A stretch of 64,000 nt of DNA from assembly GCF_014645555.1 (NCBI RefSeq), contig NZ_BMLY01000005.1, positions 62,001 through 126,000 of the forward strand, in the 5' to 3' direction. Each line of letters opens with the position of its first letter. Position 1 is the first letter of the stretch. The position numbers and the translations under genes were made by a program. This document shows, in pieces, positions 53,006 to 61,642 of this stretch. The notes beneath the pieces were generated by a model, which was given only the letters and a program-made list of their open reading frames with translations, did no database searches and had not been told where the DNA came from. This stretch comes from Silvimonas amylolytica. Its GTDB lineage: Bacteria; Pseudomonadota; Gammaproteobacteria; Burkholderiales; Chitinibacteraceae.

Positions 53006-53206
53006 TTTTGACTTTCTTCCCCCGTTAAAGCCAAGCGCCGATGGAGTGGAGGGAGACCCAAGGCTCCCGACCGACTGAGGGAAGCCCGGAGGGCCGCCAG
53101 GCTGGGGTCGCCTTTCTTTGCCTACTTTCTTTGGCGAAGCAAAGAAAGTAGGGTGCTCCGGCCACCGCCGGTATCAAAAGCTTTTAAAAGCCGTGCCGAA
53201 GGCGCT
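53006..53206 (+). repeat. Structured dispersed repeat, copy 5
   Basis: Outer stem AGCCAAGCG/CGCCAGGCT (mostly paired), central CCTACTTTCTTTG (53121-53133)/CAAAGAAAGTAGG (53140-53152), terminal GTGCC-GAA-GGCGC then TAAC. It is inverted relative to copy 4 across the microsatellites. Confidence 0.8.
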
Positions 53207-53433
53207 AACAACATCCAACAATGTGAACAAGATCAGTCTCCCCGGATTCCCGGCCAGAGGTGACCCCCATCCCGGCTACTCAGTGGCAAAGCCACAAACC
53301 ATCATGCCAGGATAGCGGCATCCAAAAATGCCACCCTGTCCCAAACCCCACATTTTGTCGCTCTTCCTGCCGCCAGCAACACAATCCACCCGCCGTGGCC
53401 GGGCAAACCGCCCGCAAATCAAGGCAATCCCGC

Positions 53434-53449
53434 TGGCACGGTTTCTGCA
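53434..53449 (+). promoter_or_regulatory. Sigma-54 promoter of the dioxygenase/monooxygenase pair
   Basis: TGGCACGGTTTCTGCA has GG and GC separated by exactly 10 bp and a perfect -24 TGGCACG; the -12 half is CTGCA against TTGCA. It lies 60 bp before the dioxygenase ATG. A sigma-54 activator gene lies downstream. Confidence 0.85.
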
Positions 53450-53508
53450 AATACACCCCTGACCATCCATTGATGCTCAACAAAAACCAGAAACCACAAG
53501 GATTTGCC

Positions 53509-54438
53509 ATGACCACCACGTTTACCCTGACCACGCCGGTCTCGCGCGCGCTCAATGCCCTGGCGCTGGATCGTCCGGCCATCCAGACGCCTGAAGACGT
53601 CACCATTACACCTACCGGTGGTGCACTGGGCGCCATTGTTACCGGGCTGGATGCCAACCGCCCGCTCTCGTCTGATCTGGTGTTGCGCCTGAAAAAGGCG
53701 CTGGATGACCACCACATCCTGATTTTTCGTAACCAGCAACTGAGTGATGATCGCTTCCTGGCATTCACCACCTACTTTGGCTCGGTCTTTCGTCCGCCAG
53801 AAGATGTCCCCGTGCTGGCCTCTGAAGCCGCCGGCACACCGCCGGATGTCGTGCCCGTCTCTAACCAGTCGGGTGGCTATACCGGCAATGGTGAGCTGAC
53901 TCCGCATATTGACCATCAATGGACGCCGCTGCCCTCGGCCGGATCGTTGCTGTATGCGCTGGAAGTCCCGGCCTCTGGCGGGCTGACCAGTTGGTACAAC
54001 ATTGCCGAGGCCTATGCCGATCTGGATGACGAAACCCGCGCCGAGATCGACCAGCTACAACTGATCACCTACAACCCGTTTACCCACCCGCATGGTCAGC
54101 CGCGCCGCTTGTATCGTCTGCCGGATCAAACGCCCACCAGCGCGGCGTTCCCGCATCCACTGGTGCGGACACATCCATCCAGCGGCAAGAAGGTGTTGTT
54201 CTTGTCTACGCATACCGAGGTCGAAGTTCCGGGTGTTGATCCGGAACATGCACAGACACTGATCGCACGCCTGCGCGACCACCTGCAAAACCCGGATTAC
54301 CGCTACGAGCATGACTGGCAAGTCGGCGACATCGTGTATTGGGACAACCAGGCGACGTTGCATTCGCGGACCGCTTTCCCGGCTGAAGAGCGTCGCGTGC
54401 TCAAGCGCGTGAGCCTGGCCGGCAGCCGCCCCTTCTAA
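53509..54438 (+). CDS. TauD/TfdA-family Fe(II)/2-oxoglutarate dioxygenase
   Basis: A 309-residue enzyme that would oxygenate a sulfonate or sulfate ester and release sulfite or sulfate. The metal triad is visible: H133-x-D135 in GELTPHIDHQWTP and the distal His in DNQATLHSRTAF. The 2-oxoglutarate arginine is likely in ERRVLKRVSL. The N-terminal domain has IVTGLDANRPLSSDLVLRLK and HHILIFRNQQL. ATG 53509 follows AAGGA. It sits under a sigma-54 promoter and 18 bp upstream of an FMN-dependent monooxygenase. The sulfur substrate is inferred from context, not sequence. Confidence 0.88.
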   Translation: MTTTFTLTTPVSRALNALALDRPAIQTPEDVTITPTGGALGAIVTGLDANRPLSSDLVLRLKKALDDHHILIFRNQQLSDDRFLAFTTYFGSVFRPPEDVPVLASEAAGTPPDVVPVSNQSGGYTGNGELTPHIDHQWTPLPSAGSLLYALEVPASGGLTSWYNIAEAYADLDDETRAEIDQLQLITYNPFTHPHGQPRRLYRLPDQTPTSAAFPHPLVRTHPSSGKKVLFLSTHTEVEVPGVDPEHAQTLIARLRDHLQNPDYRYEHDWQVGDIVYWDNQATLHSRTAFPAEERRVLKRVSLAGSRPF

Positions 54439-54456
54439 GCCATCAAGGAGAACTCC

Positions 54457-55803
54457 ATGAGCCAACGCCAACTGAAACTCAATGCCTTTTTGATGACCGC
54501 CGGCCACCACGTGGCGGCCTGGCGTCACCCGCAAGCCCGTGCTGATGGCGGCATTCAGTTTGAGCACTTCAAGCAGATTGCCCAGACGGCTGAGCGCGCC
54601 AAATTCGATGCCGTGTTCTTTGCCGACAGCGCCGCCGTGTGGGGTGCGGGCGCAGAGCAGGAAGCGCAAAGCCGTAGCGCGCAGGCAGATCATTTCGAGC
54701 CGATTACGCTGCTTTCGGCCTTGTCTGCCGTGACCGATCACATTGGCCTGATCGCCACGGTGACCACCACCTATAACGAGCCTTATCACCTGGCGCGCAA
54801 GTTTGCCTCGCTGGATCATTTATCAGGCGGCCGTGCGGGCTGGAACCTGGTGACGTCGGCCAATGCCGCAGAGGCATTCAACTTCAGCCGGGAAGCACAC
54901 CTGGCCCATGCCGACCGCTACAACCGCGCCGAAGAATTCATCGACGTGGTGACCGGCCTGTGGGACAGCTGGGACGACGATGCCTTTGTGCGCGACAAAC
55001 AATCCGGCCGTTTCTTCAAGCCAGACGCCGTGCACCGGCTGGATCATCAGGGTAAACACTTCAGCGTACGCGGGCCGTTGAACGTGGCGCGGCCGGTGCA
55101 GGGCTACCCGGTGATCGTGCAGGCCGGTTCATCCGAGCCGGGCAAGGAACTGGCCGCGCGTACGGCAGAGGTGATCTTCACCGCCCAGCAAACACTGGCT
55201 GATGCGCAAGCGTTTTACCGTGATGTGAAAGGTCGGCTGGCCCGCTATGGCCGTACGCCAGATCAACTGAAGATTTTGCCGGGCGTGTTCCCGGTGGTTG
55301 GCCGCACACGGGAAGAGGCACAAGAGAAGTATCAGGCGCTGCAAGATCTCATCCAACCCGCTGTTGGGCTGGCGCTGTTGTCCGGCATGCTGGGCGGTGC
55401 GGATTTGTCGGCCTACCCACTGGATGGCCCGTTGCCAGACCTGCCGGAAAGCAACGGTGGCAAGAGCCGGCAGTCTTTGCTGGTGGAGCTGGCGCGGCGT
55501 GACAACTTGTCGATTCGCGAACTCTATCTGCGCATTGCCGGTGCGCGCGGGCACCTGACGCTGGTCGGGTCGGCGGTGGATGTGGCAGATCAGTTGCAGG
55601 AATGGTTCGAAAACGACGCCGCCGATGGCTTTAACGTCATGCCACCCACGCTGCCCGGCGGCCTGGATGACTTTATCGAACTGGTGCTGCCAGAACTGCG
55701 TAAACGCGGTCTGTTCCGTACCGAGTACGAAGGCCACACGCTGCGGGAAAGCCTTGGGCTGGCGCGTCCGGTCAACCGCTATACCCACAAGGTAGTGGCG
55801 TAA
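54457..55803 (+). CDS. FMN-dependent (LLM-class) monooxygenase, NtaA/DszA/DmoA-like
   Basis: A 448-residue flavin monooxygenase of the bacterial luciferase-like family. It shows QRQLKLNAFLMTAGHHVAAW, AERAKFDAVFFADSAAVWG, LSAVTDHIGLIATVTTTYNE, GRAGWNLVTSANAAEAFNF and PVIVQAGSSEPGKELAAR, all typical of the NtaA/SnaA/DszA branch that cleaves C-S or C-N bonds using reduced flavin from a separate reductase. No reductase gene is visible here. It is cotranscribed with the dioxygenase. The substrate is probably an organosulfur compound. Confidence 0.9.
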   Translation: MSQRQLKLNAFLMTAGHHVAAWRHPQARADGGIQFEHFKQIAQTAERAKFDAVFFADSAAVWGAGAEQEAQSRSAQADHFEPITLLSALSAVTDHIGLIATVTTTYNEPYHLARKFASLDHLSGGRAGWNLVTSANAAEAFNFSREAHLAHADRYNRAEEFIDVVTGLWDSWDDDAFVRDKQSGRFFKPDAVHRLDHQGKHFSVRGPLNVARPVQGYPVIVQAGSSEPGKELAARTAEVIFTAQQTLADAQAFYRDVKGRLARYGRTPDQLKILPGVFPVVGRTREEAQEKYQALQDLIQPAVGLALLSGMLGGADLSAYPLDGPLPDLPESNGGKSRQSLLVELARRDNLSIRELYLRIAGARGHLTLVGSAVDVADQLQEWFENDAADGFNVMPPTLPGGLDDFIELVLPELRKRGLFRTEYEGHTLRESLGLARPVNRYTHKVVA

Positions 55804-55819
55804 AGGAAGTAGGCGCTGC

Positions 55820-55862
55820 AGGCGCTGATCCGGTCCAGTCCGGTCTGGATCAGCGCCTTTGT
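55820..55862. terminator. Terminator between the monooxygenase and the sigma-54 activator
   Basis: AGGCGCTGATCC pairs perfectly with GGATCAGCGCCT across 15 bases, with TTTGTT after it on the plus strand. It lies between convergent genes. Confidence 0.85.
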
Positions 55863-56974
55863 TAAACCGCGCGGGCCAGATGCGCTAGCGGAAGGCCGGC
55901 ATGGGTGGTTTGTACGTTATCCAGCCAGCCGTGCCGCTTCATCAGCGTGCGCAAGGCATGGCGGGAAATCCCCAGCGCTTGCGCAGTGCGGACCTGATTG
56001 AAGCGGTGCTGGGTCAGCGCCGTGTGGACGATCTGGCGCTCCAGCCGTGCAAACAGATCTGGTGTCGCCTCTGACAACAACCGCGTGAGCGCGTGATCAA
56101 TCAGCTCATTGGGCTCGATCATGCCGGCTTCCACGGCCGGTGTCGGCACATTGGGCACGGGCGGGTTCAGATCAGGGTCCAGTAGCAGATGCTCGGGCCG
56201 GATATTTCCTTCATGCGCCAGCAGCAGCGCGGCGTGCATGACGTTTTCCAGTTCCCGGATGTTGCCCGGCCAGGTGTGACGTAATAGTGCCTGGCGAATG
56301 TCTGGCCCCAGTTCTGGCGTCGGTTGTCCCTGGCGCTGGGCATAGCGTGCCAGGAAATGTTCCGCCAGCGGCAGGATATCCCCAGTGCGTTCCCGCAACG
56401 GCGCAACGGGCAGCGTAATCAGGTTGATGCGGTAATACAGATCACGCCGGAACCGGCCATCCTGTACCGCTGCCTGCAAATCCACATTGGTCGCCGCAAC
56501 CACGCGCACATCAATCGGAACCGGCTTGCGGGCACCCACGCGAACCACTTCTTTTTCTTGCAGCACGCGCAGCAAGCGGGTTTGCAAAATCAGCGGTAAC
56601 TCGCCGATCTCATCCAGAAACAGCGTGCCACCCCGTGCGGCTTCAAAATAGCCTTCGCGCTGGCGCAGCGCGCCGGTGAAGGCACCGGCCTCGTGGCCGA
56701 AGAACTCACTCTCCGCCAGGGTTTCGTTGATTGCCCCGCAGTTGATCGCCATAAATGGCCCGGTACGCCCGCTGGTTTCATGCAGCTTGCGCGCCAGGAT
56801 TTCCTTGCCCGTACCGGTCTCGCCCACGATCAGGATCGGGGCCTCGCTGGCGGCGACTTTCTCTAGCCGGGCAAACAGCGCGCGGCTGGCCGGGTCTGAA
56901 AACACCACCGCCTTGGCGCGCTCGGCTTTGGCGGGGTCTGTAGGCAGGGTATAGATCGGGGTATTCGACAGCAT
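55862..56974 (-). CDS. Sigma-54-dependent activator without sensor domain (SfnR-like)
   Basis: A 370-residue enhancer-binding protein. It has only a short N-terminus (about 25 residues), then the AAA+ core: Walker A GETGTGKE (51-58), the sigma-54 contact loop GAFTGA (97-102), Walker B GGTLFLDEIGEL (DE at 121-122) and the R-finger region RRDLYYRINLITLPVAPLRE. The Fis-type helix-turn-helix is near residues 325-348 (FNQVRTAQALGISRHALRTL). Lack of a regulatory domain is shared with SfnR of Pseudomonas, where activity is set by expression level under sulfur limitation. It probably drives the sigma-54 promoter at 53434. Confidence 0.9.
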   Translation of the reverse strand: MLSNTPIYTLPTDPAKAERAKAVVFSDPASRALFARLEKVAASEAPILIVGETGTGKEILARKLHETSGRTGPFMAINCGAINETLAESEFFGHEAGAFTGALRQREGYFEAARGGTLFLDEIGELPLILQTRLLRVLQEKEVVRVGARKPVPIDVRVVAATNVDLQAAVQDGRFRRDLYYRINLITLPVAPLRERTGDILPLAEHFLARYAQRQGQPTPELGPDIRQALLRHTWPGNIRELENVMHAALLLAHEGNIRPEHLLLDPDLNPPVPNVPTPAVEAGMIEPNELIDHALTRLLSEATPDLFARLERQIVHTALTQHRFNQVRTAQALGISRHALRTLMKRHGWLDNVQTTHAGLPLAHLARAV

Positions 56975-57122
56975 GGCAGCTCCTGGCGGATGGGTTTTGT
57001 CCAGGTGGGGTCATGGAACTGGATTGACTTTATAATGGTTTTTTAATAACTAAAAATAATTTGTAGATTTGTTGTTATATCGGTAAGTGAGGTTTTGGCC
57101 AACAAAGAGAGGTCTGGTTTGC

Positions 57123-57154
57123 CAAAAAACAAGCCCCGCAAATGCGGGGCTTGT
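57123..57154 (-). terminator. Terminator of the ABC transporter operon
   Basis: ACAAGCCCCGCA and TGCGGGGCTTGT are exact complements; on the minus strand a TTTTTT run follows. Confidence 0.9.
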
Positions 57155-57172
57155 TTCAAGATCCAGTCTGCC

Positions 57173-57997
57173 TCACCAGGCAAAGTGCCATTCCCCAGCA
57201 GTCAGCGGATCCGGGCGGCGCAGCGCCAGGTCGGCGACCAGCTTTCCATCGCCAAACTCTTGCAATACATCTTCCTTGATCGCCGCGAAGTCATAACTCC
57301 CGCGATCCCGGGGGCGGGCCAGCGGTACATCCACAATGCGCTTGATCCGGCCCGGACGTGGTTGCATCACCACGATGCGGTCGCCCAGGTAAACGGCTTC
57401 TTCCACATCGTGCGTCACGAGGATCATGGTGATGCCTTCTTGCTCCCAGATGCGTTGCAGTTCTTGCTGCAGATAGTTGCGGGTCAGGGCGTCGAGTGCG
57501 CCGAAGGGTTCATCCAGCAACAAGACTTCCGGCCGGTTCACGAGGGCTCGGGCGATGGCGACGCGCTGGCTCATCCCGCCAGACAGCTGATAGGGGTAAG
57601 CGCCCTCAAACCCTTTCAGGCCAACGAGGTCAATGTGTTCCTGAATGGCTTTCTGGCGCTGCGCGGGGGTCTGTTCGCTATTGAGCAAACCCAGTCCCAC
57701 GTTCTGTTCCACGGTCAGCCAGGGGAACAAGCGATGCTCCTGGAACACGATGCCCCGATTCAGGCTGGTGCCGGTGATGCGTTGGCCGTCCAGCGCGATC
57801 TCACCCTGGTAGTCTTGCTCCAGACCAATGATCAAGCGCAACAGCGTGGATTTGCCGCAACCGCTGGCGCCAACGATGCTGACGAACTCGCCCGGCTTGA
57901 TAGAGAGGGAGATGTTTTCCAGCACCGGCTTGGGTTCGCCAGAAACCGGGTAATGCTTGCCCAGATTACGGATGTCGAGCGTGGCTGCATGTGCCAT
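57173..57997 (-). CDS. ABC transporter ATPase (SsuB/TauB/nitrate type)
   Basis: A 274-residue ATPase and the only one in the operon. Walker A is GASGCGKST (43-51), Q-loop FQEHRLFPWL, signature LSGGMSQR, Walker B VLLLDEPFGALD and H-loop LVTHDVEEAVYLG, all SsuB/TauB-like. ATG 57997 follows AAGGAC; a TTG at 58015 is possible. It ends the operon, after two copies of a binding-protein/permease/permease block, so it must energise both if both work. Confidence 0.93.
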   Translation of the reverse strand: MAHAATLDIRNLGKHYPVSGEPKPVLENISLSIKPGEFVSIVGASGCGKSTLLRLIIGLEQDYQGEIALDGQRITGTSLNRGIVFQEHRLFPWLTVEQNVGLGLLNSEQTPAQRQKAIQEHIDLVGLKGFEGAYPYQLSGGMSQRVAIARALVNRPEVLLLDEPFGALDALTRNYLQQELQRIWEQEGITMILVTHDVEEAVYLGDRIVVMQPRPGRIKRIVDVPLARPRDRGSYDFAAIKEDVLQEFGDGKLVADLALRRPDPLTAGEWHFAW

Positions 57998-58030
57998 GGT
58001 GGTGTCCTTGTTCAATGTTTGATGTGCGGT

Positions 58031-58834
58031 TTAGCGGCGTTGCCAACGTGTGAAATAGCGTTCCACGCCGCCCGCCAGTGCGGTGAAGCCGTAGCCAATC
58101 AAGCCGACCAGAATCACGCCCAGCAGCACGTAATCCATGCGGAATTGTTCCTGGCCATCGGTCAGCAAATTGCCGATGCCCGTGCCAGCGGTCAGCAGAT
58201 ATTCAGAACCCAGTGTGGCCAGCCAGGCGTAAATCAACGCCAGGTAAACACCACTGAAAATGCCCGGCAGCGCGGCGGGCAGGACCACGCGGCGCACCAG
58301 TTGCTGGCGGTTCCAGCCCAGTACGCGGGCGACTTCGACCAACTCTTTAGGTACGCCGCGCACGGCCGCCAGGGTGTTGATAAAGGCTGGCCAGAACGCG
58401 GCCAGCGCGATAAAGGCGATCTTGGCCAGATCACCCAGGCCAAACCACAAAGAGATCAGCGGCACCCAGGCAAAGATCGAGACTTGTTTGAAGGCGTTCA
58501 GTGTCGGGTTGAAGATGTTCTCGGCCAGCCTGAACAGGCCCAGGGCAGTCCCCAGGGCAAGGCCGGCCAGCGTACCAATCGCAAAGCCGGCCAGATCACG
58601 TGTCAGACTGGCGCTGAGTGCTTGCCACAGCGTGCCGGTGCGGATCAGTTCAAGCGCCGCATCGACCACCTTGCCCGGCGAGACAAACAACGGGTTGGTA
58701 AAGCGGCCGCTGGCATAGCCGGCCCACCACAAGAACAGGATCAGCGCTGGCAATACCCAGCCCCGCAAAGCGGGCGGGACGGCGGCGGGGTGCAAATACC
58801 GCAGCCATGATGAGGTACGGTTTGGTGAAGTCAT
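58031..58834 (-). CDS. ABC transporter permease B, second block
   Basis: A 267-residue inner-membrane permease (SsuC/TauC family). It has six hydrophobic helices, a segment ending TRDLAGFAIGTLAGLALGTA and the EAA loop ELVEVARVLGWNRQQLVRRV followed by VLPAALPGIFSGVYLAL, which contacts the ATPase. It shares FAW-V/I-PLIS, DLAGF and LNxALIYAWLAT-type stretches with the permease at 60841, marking them as paralogs. It starts 9 bp after the preceding permease. Confidence 0.92.
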   Translation of the reverse strand: MTSPNRTSSWLRYLHPAAVPPALRGWVLPALILFLWWAGYASGRFTNPLFVSPGKVVDAALELIRTGTLWQALSASLTRDLAGFAIGTLAGLALGTALGLFRLAENIFNPTLNAFKQVSIFAWVPLISLWFGLGDLAKIAFIALAAFWPAFINTLAAVRGVPKELVEVARVLGWNRQQLVRRVVLPAALPGIFSGVYLALIYAWLATLGSEYLLTAGTGIGNLLTDGQEQFRMDYVLLGVILVGLIGYGFTALAGGVERYFTRWQRR

Positions 58835-58843
58835 GATTTCCCC

Positions 58844-59692
58844 TCAAAACGCTTCACGGCGCCAGCGCAGCAGGCGTTTTTCGATCACGGACAACAGCTT
58901 GTCCAGCACAAAGCCCACGCCGCCAATGATGACCACGGCGGCCAGCACGACATCCAGCTGGAACAACTGCCGACCGTAAACAATCAAAAACCCCAGCCCC
59001 TCGCTGGAGGCCAGCAGTTCTACGGCAACCAGGGCCAGCCAGGCGTTGGTCAGACCGTAGCGAATGCCATTCCAGATGCCCGGCAACGCGGCAGGCAGAA
59101 TCACCCGTGTTAGCTGCTGCCAGCGACCAAAGCCGTACACGCGGGCTACTTCAAGGTACTGGGGCGGCACACTGCGGATGCCCTGGTCGGTATTGATGGC
59201 CACGGGCACCAGCACGGCTTTGGCGACCAAGACCACCTTCAACGCTTCTTCCATGCCCAGGAGCAGGATCAGAAACGGCAACCAGCCCAGCACCGGTACT
59301 TGTGCGACGGCACGGAACAGCGGGTAGACGTAGTCCCGGAGCAGGCTGGAGAGCCCAAAGCCAACGCCCAGCAGCAAACCCAGTGCTGCGCCCAGGCCAA
59401 AGCCCCAGACCACGCGCCAGAAGCTGACGAGCGCGTTGCGGGCCAGGTCGCCCGTTTGCGCCAGTTCGGTTAGCGCGCTGAGTACGGTGGTCGGGCTGGG
59501 CAGGATTTGCGGCGCGATCCATTCATAGCGTGTGGCCAGCGCCCACGCGCCGAGCAAGGCAAGTGGAAACATCAGCGCAATCAACGCGCGTCCCGCAGCT
59601 GGCAGGCGTGGAAGACGCCAGTGCCGGGCAGGCCGTACTGCCACGGGTTCTGGTGCAGTGGGCAAGGGTAGCAGTGGTTGTTGGGTCAGCAT
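58844..59692 (-). CDS. ABC transporter permease A, second block
   Basis: A 282-residue permease with a longer N-terminal cytoplasmic tail (LLPLPTAPEPVAVRPARHWR). Six helices follow, with APQILPSPTTVLSALTELAQ, VPVLGWLPFLILLLGMEEAL and the EAA loop QYLEVARVYGFGRWQQLTRV. It closely parallels the permease at 61643 (LPSP, GWLPF/GWIPL, GRQL-QLD). ATG 59692 follows GGAG; a longer frame to 59812 is not needed. Confidence 0.92.
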   Translation of the reverse strand: MLTQQPLLPLPTAPEPVAVRPARHWRLPRLPAAGRALIALMFPLALLGAWALATRYEWIAPQILPSPTTVLSALTELAQTGDLARNALVSFWRVVWGFGLGAALGLLLGVGFGLSSLLRDYVYPLFRAVAQVPVLGWLPFLILLLGMEEALKVVLVAKAVLVPVAINTDQGIRSVPPQYLEVARVYGFGRWQQLTRVILPAALPGIWNGIRYGLTNAWLALVAVELLASSEGLGFLIVYGRQLFQLDVVLAAVVIIGGVGFVLDKLLSVIEKRLLRWRREAF

Positions 59693-59709
59693 GGGCTCTC
59701 CCTGCAGTC

Positions 59710-60795
59710 TCATTTGGCGGCCAGCTTGTGGCCGTTGTTGTCCAGCGTTGGCCAGAAACCGGTCAGCTGGGACTGCTGCAGCGCGGCCGCCAGGAAGGAG
59801 CCATCTGCCCACTGTTTGACATCAACCCGACTACGCGCCAACTTCAGGCGGAACGCATCGTCTGCCACGCCTTGATACAAGCTCAGGGCGTAATCCGTCA
59901 GCAAGGGGCTCGATTGCAGCAGCGCATCTTCGCCATCCTGGTCTTCATGCAGGGTTTTTTCCGGGAAGCCCATTTTGGCGACAAGACTGATATACGCATT
60001 GGTATTGGCCGGATCAGCCAGCCAGCGGTTGGCGGGCAGCAGGGCTTTCAAGAGGCGCGTGGTGGTTTGCGGATACTTTTTGGCAAAGTCATCGGTCACC
60101 AGTACGCCGGAATTGCATGCGTAGGCCGCGTTTTCATGGTCGCTGAACACAATGCGAGCCAGGCCTTTGTCTTTGAGCGGCAGAATCTGGACCCATGAGA
60201 ACACCGCATCGATGGACTTGCTCGATAGCGCAGGGGCAATGCCTTCTACGGACAGATTGACCACGCGGATGTCACGCTCGGTCAGCCCGTTGGCGGCCAG
60301 AATACGGTTGATCGGGGTCTGGATATTGGTGCCGATAGAAAACCCAACGCGCTTGCCCTTGAGATCTTTAACGCTCTTGATGGGCGAGTCTGGCGGCACA
60401 GCCAGGTAGACGTGCTGGCGCGTGCCTGCCAGTGCAATCAGCCGGGTATTGAGGCCACCGGCTTTGCCCACCAGCGAGGGCAAATCACCCTGGAAAGCAA
60501 AATCCAGCTGCTTGTTGGTCAGTGCTTCGTTCACGGCCGGGCCCGCACCGCGGAAAAACACCCAGTCGATCTTCACGTTGTCTTTCTTGAATTCTTCTTC
60601 AATCAGGCCACGCGTATAGGCCACGCCAACCGGGCCGACCGTGAAGGCGGGCGGATTGCCGGTTTTAGGGGTTGCCACGCCAATATGGATGACCGTGGGC
60701 GGCGCTTCGGCGAAGGCGCCGGCGGCCAGGCCAAACGCCGTCACCGCCAGGGTGAGGCGTGCCAGCGGGCCGCGTAAAAATGAAAGGCTGAACAT
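59710..60795 (-). CDS. Periplasmic sulfonate/nitrate-type binding protein, second block
   Basis: A 361-residue binding protein with a signal peptide ending AAGAFA/EA. The type-II fold includes KIDWVFFRGAGPAVNEALTN, KQLDFAFQGDLPSLVGKAGG, KSVKDLKGKRVGFSIGTNIQ and GLTERDIRVVNLSVEG. It is of the SsuA/TauA group and a clear paralog of the protein at 62542 (shared F-F-x-GAGPAVNE and VDFAF/LDFAF-x-GDLP). The two ligand pockets differ, suggesting different sulfonate-like substrates. Confidence 0.92.
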   Translation of the reverse strand: MFSLSFLRGPLARLTLAVTAFGLAAGAFAEAPPTVIHIGVATPKTGNPPAFTVGPVGVAYTRGLIEEEFKKDNVKIDWVFFRGAGPAVNEALTNKQLDFAFQGDLPSLVGKAGGLNTRLIALAGTRQHVYLAVPPDSPIKSVKDLKGKRVGFSIGTNIQTPINRILAANGLTERDIRVVNLSVEGIAPALSSKSIDAVFSWVQILPLKDKGLARIVFSDHENAAYACNSGVLVTDDFAKKYPQTTTRLLKALLPANRWLADPANTNAYISLVAKMGFPEKTLHEDQDGEDALLQSSPLLTDYALSLYQGVADDAFRLKLARSRVDVKQWADGSFLAAALQQSQLTGFWPTLDNNGHKLAAK

Positions 60796-60840
60796 GGGCA
60801 GGTCCTCAGAGGTGGAAAATGAATGTGGTTATGGGGTGCA

Positions 60841-61632
60841 TCAGTGGGCGGGGCCGCGCCAGATCAGCAGGCGGTTTTCCAGCCGTTGCGCCAGGCGATT
60901 CAACGCGTAGCCAGTCAGGCCGATCACCAGCATGCCGACAATGATCACGTCTACCCGGAATGCAGAGCGGCCACGGATCACCGTCGCGCCAACGCCGGCG
61001 GCATCGAAACTGGGCAGCAAGAATTCCGCGCCGATGGTGGCCAGCCAGGCATAGATCAGTGCCAGGTTCAGCCCGGTCAGAATCTGCGGCGATGCTGCGG
61101 GCAAAACCAGCCGCACCAACCGTTGCCAGCGGCTAAAGCCATATACGCGGGCGACCTCAAACTGCGCTTTGCTCACGCTGCGGATGCCTTCATGCGTGGA
61201 CAACACCACGGGGTAAAAAGCCGCGACAGCAATGAACAGCACGCGGGCTTGATCGGTGTAGCCCAGCCAGATCGAGATCAACGGAATCCACGCGAACAGG
61301 CTGATCTGCCGCACCGTATGGAAGGTTGGCCCCAACAGGCGATCGGCCCAGCGCGACAAACCCAGCAGCGTGCCAAAGGCAATGCCGGCCAGGCTGCCCA
61401 GCACAAAGCCGGCCAGATCCCGCGCCAGGCTGGCGGCCAGGGCATGCGCAAAACCGTTGGCGGTGATCTCTTGCCAGCCGGCTTGCAGTACTGCCAGCGG
61501 GCTGACGATCAGTTTGGTGTTGACCCAGCCTGCGCTGGCGGCGACTTGCCACAGCGCGACAAACAGCACGGGGAAAACCAGACCGCGCCAGTCGCGTTGC
61601 CACAGGGCAGTACGGGTAGAAGAAGTGGACAT
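60841..61632 (-). CDS. ABC transporter permease B, first block
   Basis: A 263-residue SsuC-type permease. Landmarks: ARDLAGFVLGSLAGIAFGTL, LFAWIPLISIWLGYTDQARV and the EAA loop KAQFEVARVYGFSRWQRLVR then LVLPAASPQILTGLNLALIY. It parallels the permease at 58031. It starts 10 bp after its partner permease. Confidence 0.92.
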   Translation of the reverse strand: MSTSSTRTALWQRDWRGLVFPVLFVALWQVAASAGWVNTKLIVSPLAVLQAGWQEITANGFAHALAASLARDLAGFVLGSLAGIAFGTLLGLSRWADRLLGPTFHTVRQISLFAWIPLISIWLGYTDQARVLFIAVAAFYPVVLSTHEGIRSVSKAQFEVARVYGFSRWQRLVRLVLPAASPQILTGLNLALIYAWLATIGAEFLLPSFDAAGVGATVIRGRSAFRVDVIIVGMLVIGLTGYALNRLAQRLENRLLIWRGPAH

Positions 61633-61642
61633 GGCAGTCTCC

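Noticed and set aside
57095-58810. Long plus-strand open frame opposite the ATPase and permease genes
   Set aside because: Shadow of two well-supported ABC genes; Gln/His/Arg-rich composition, no signal or domain.
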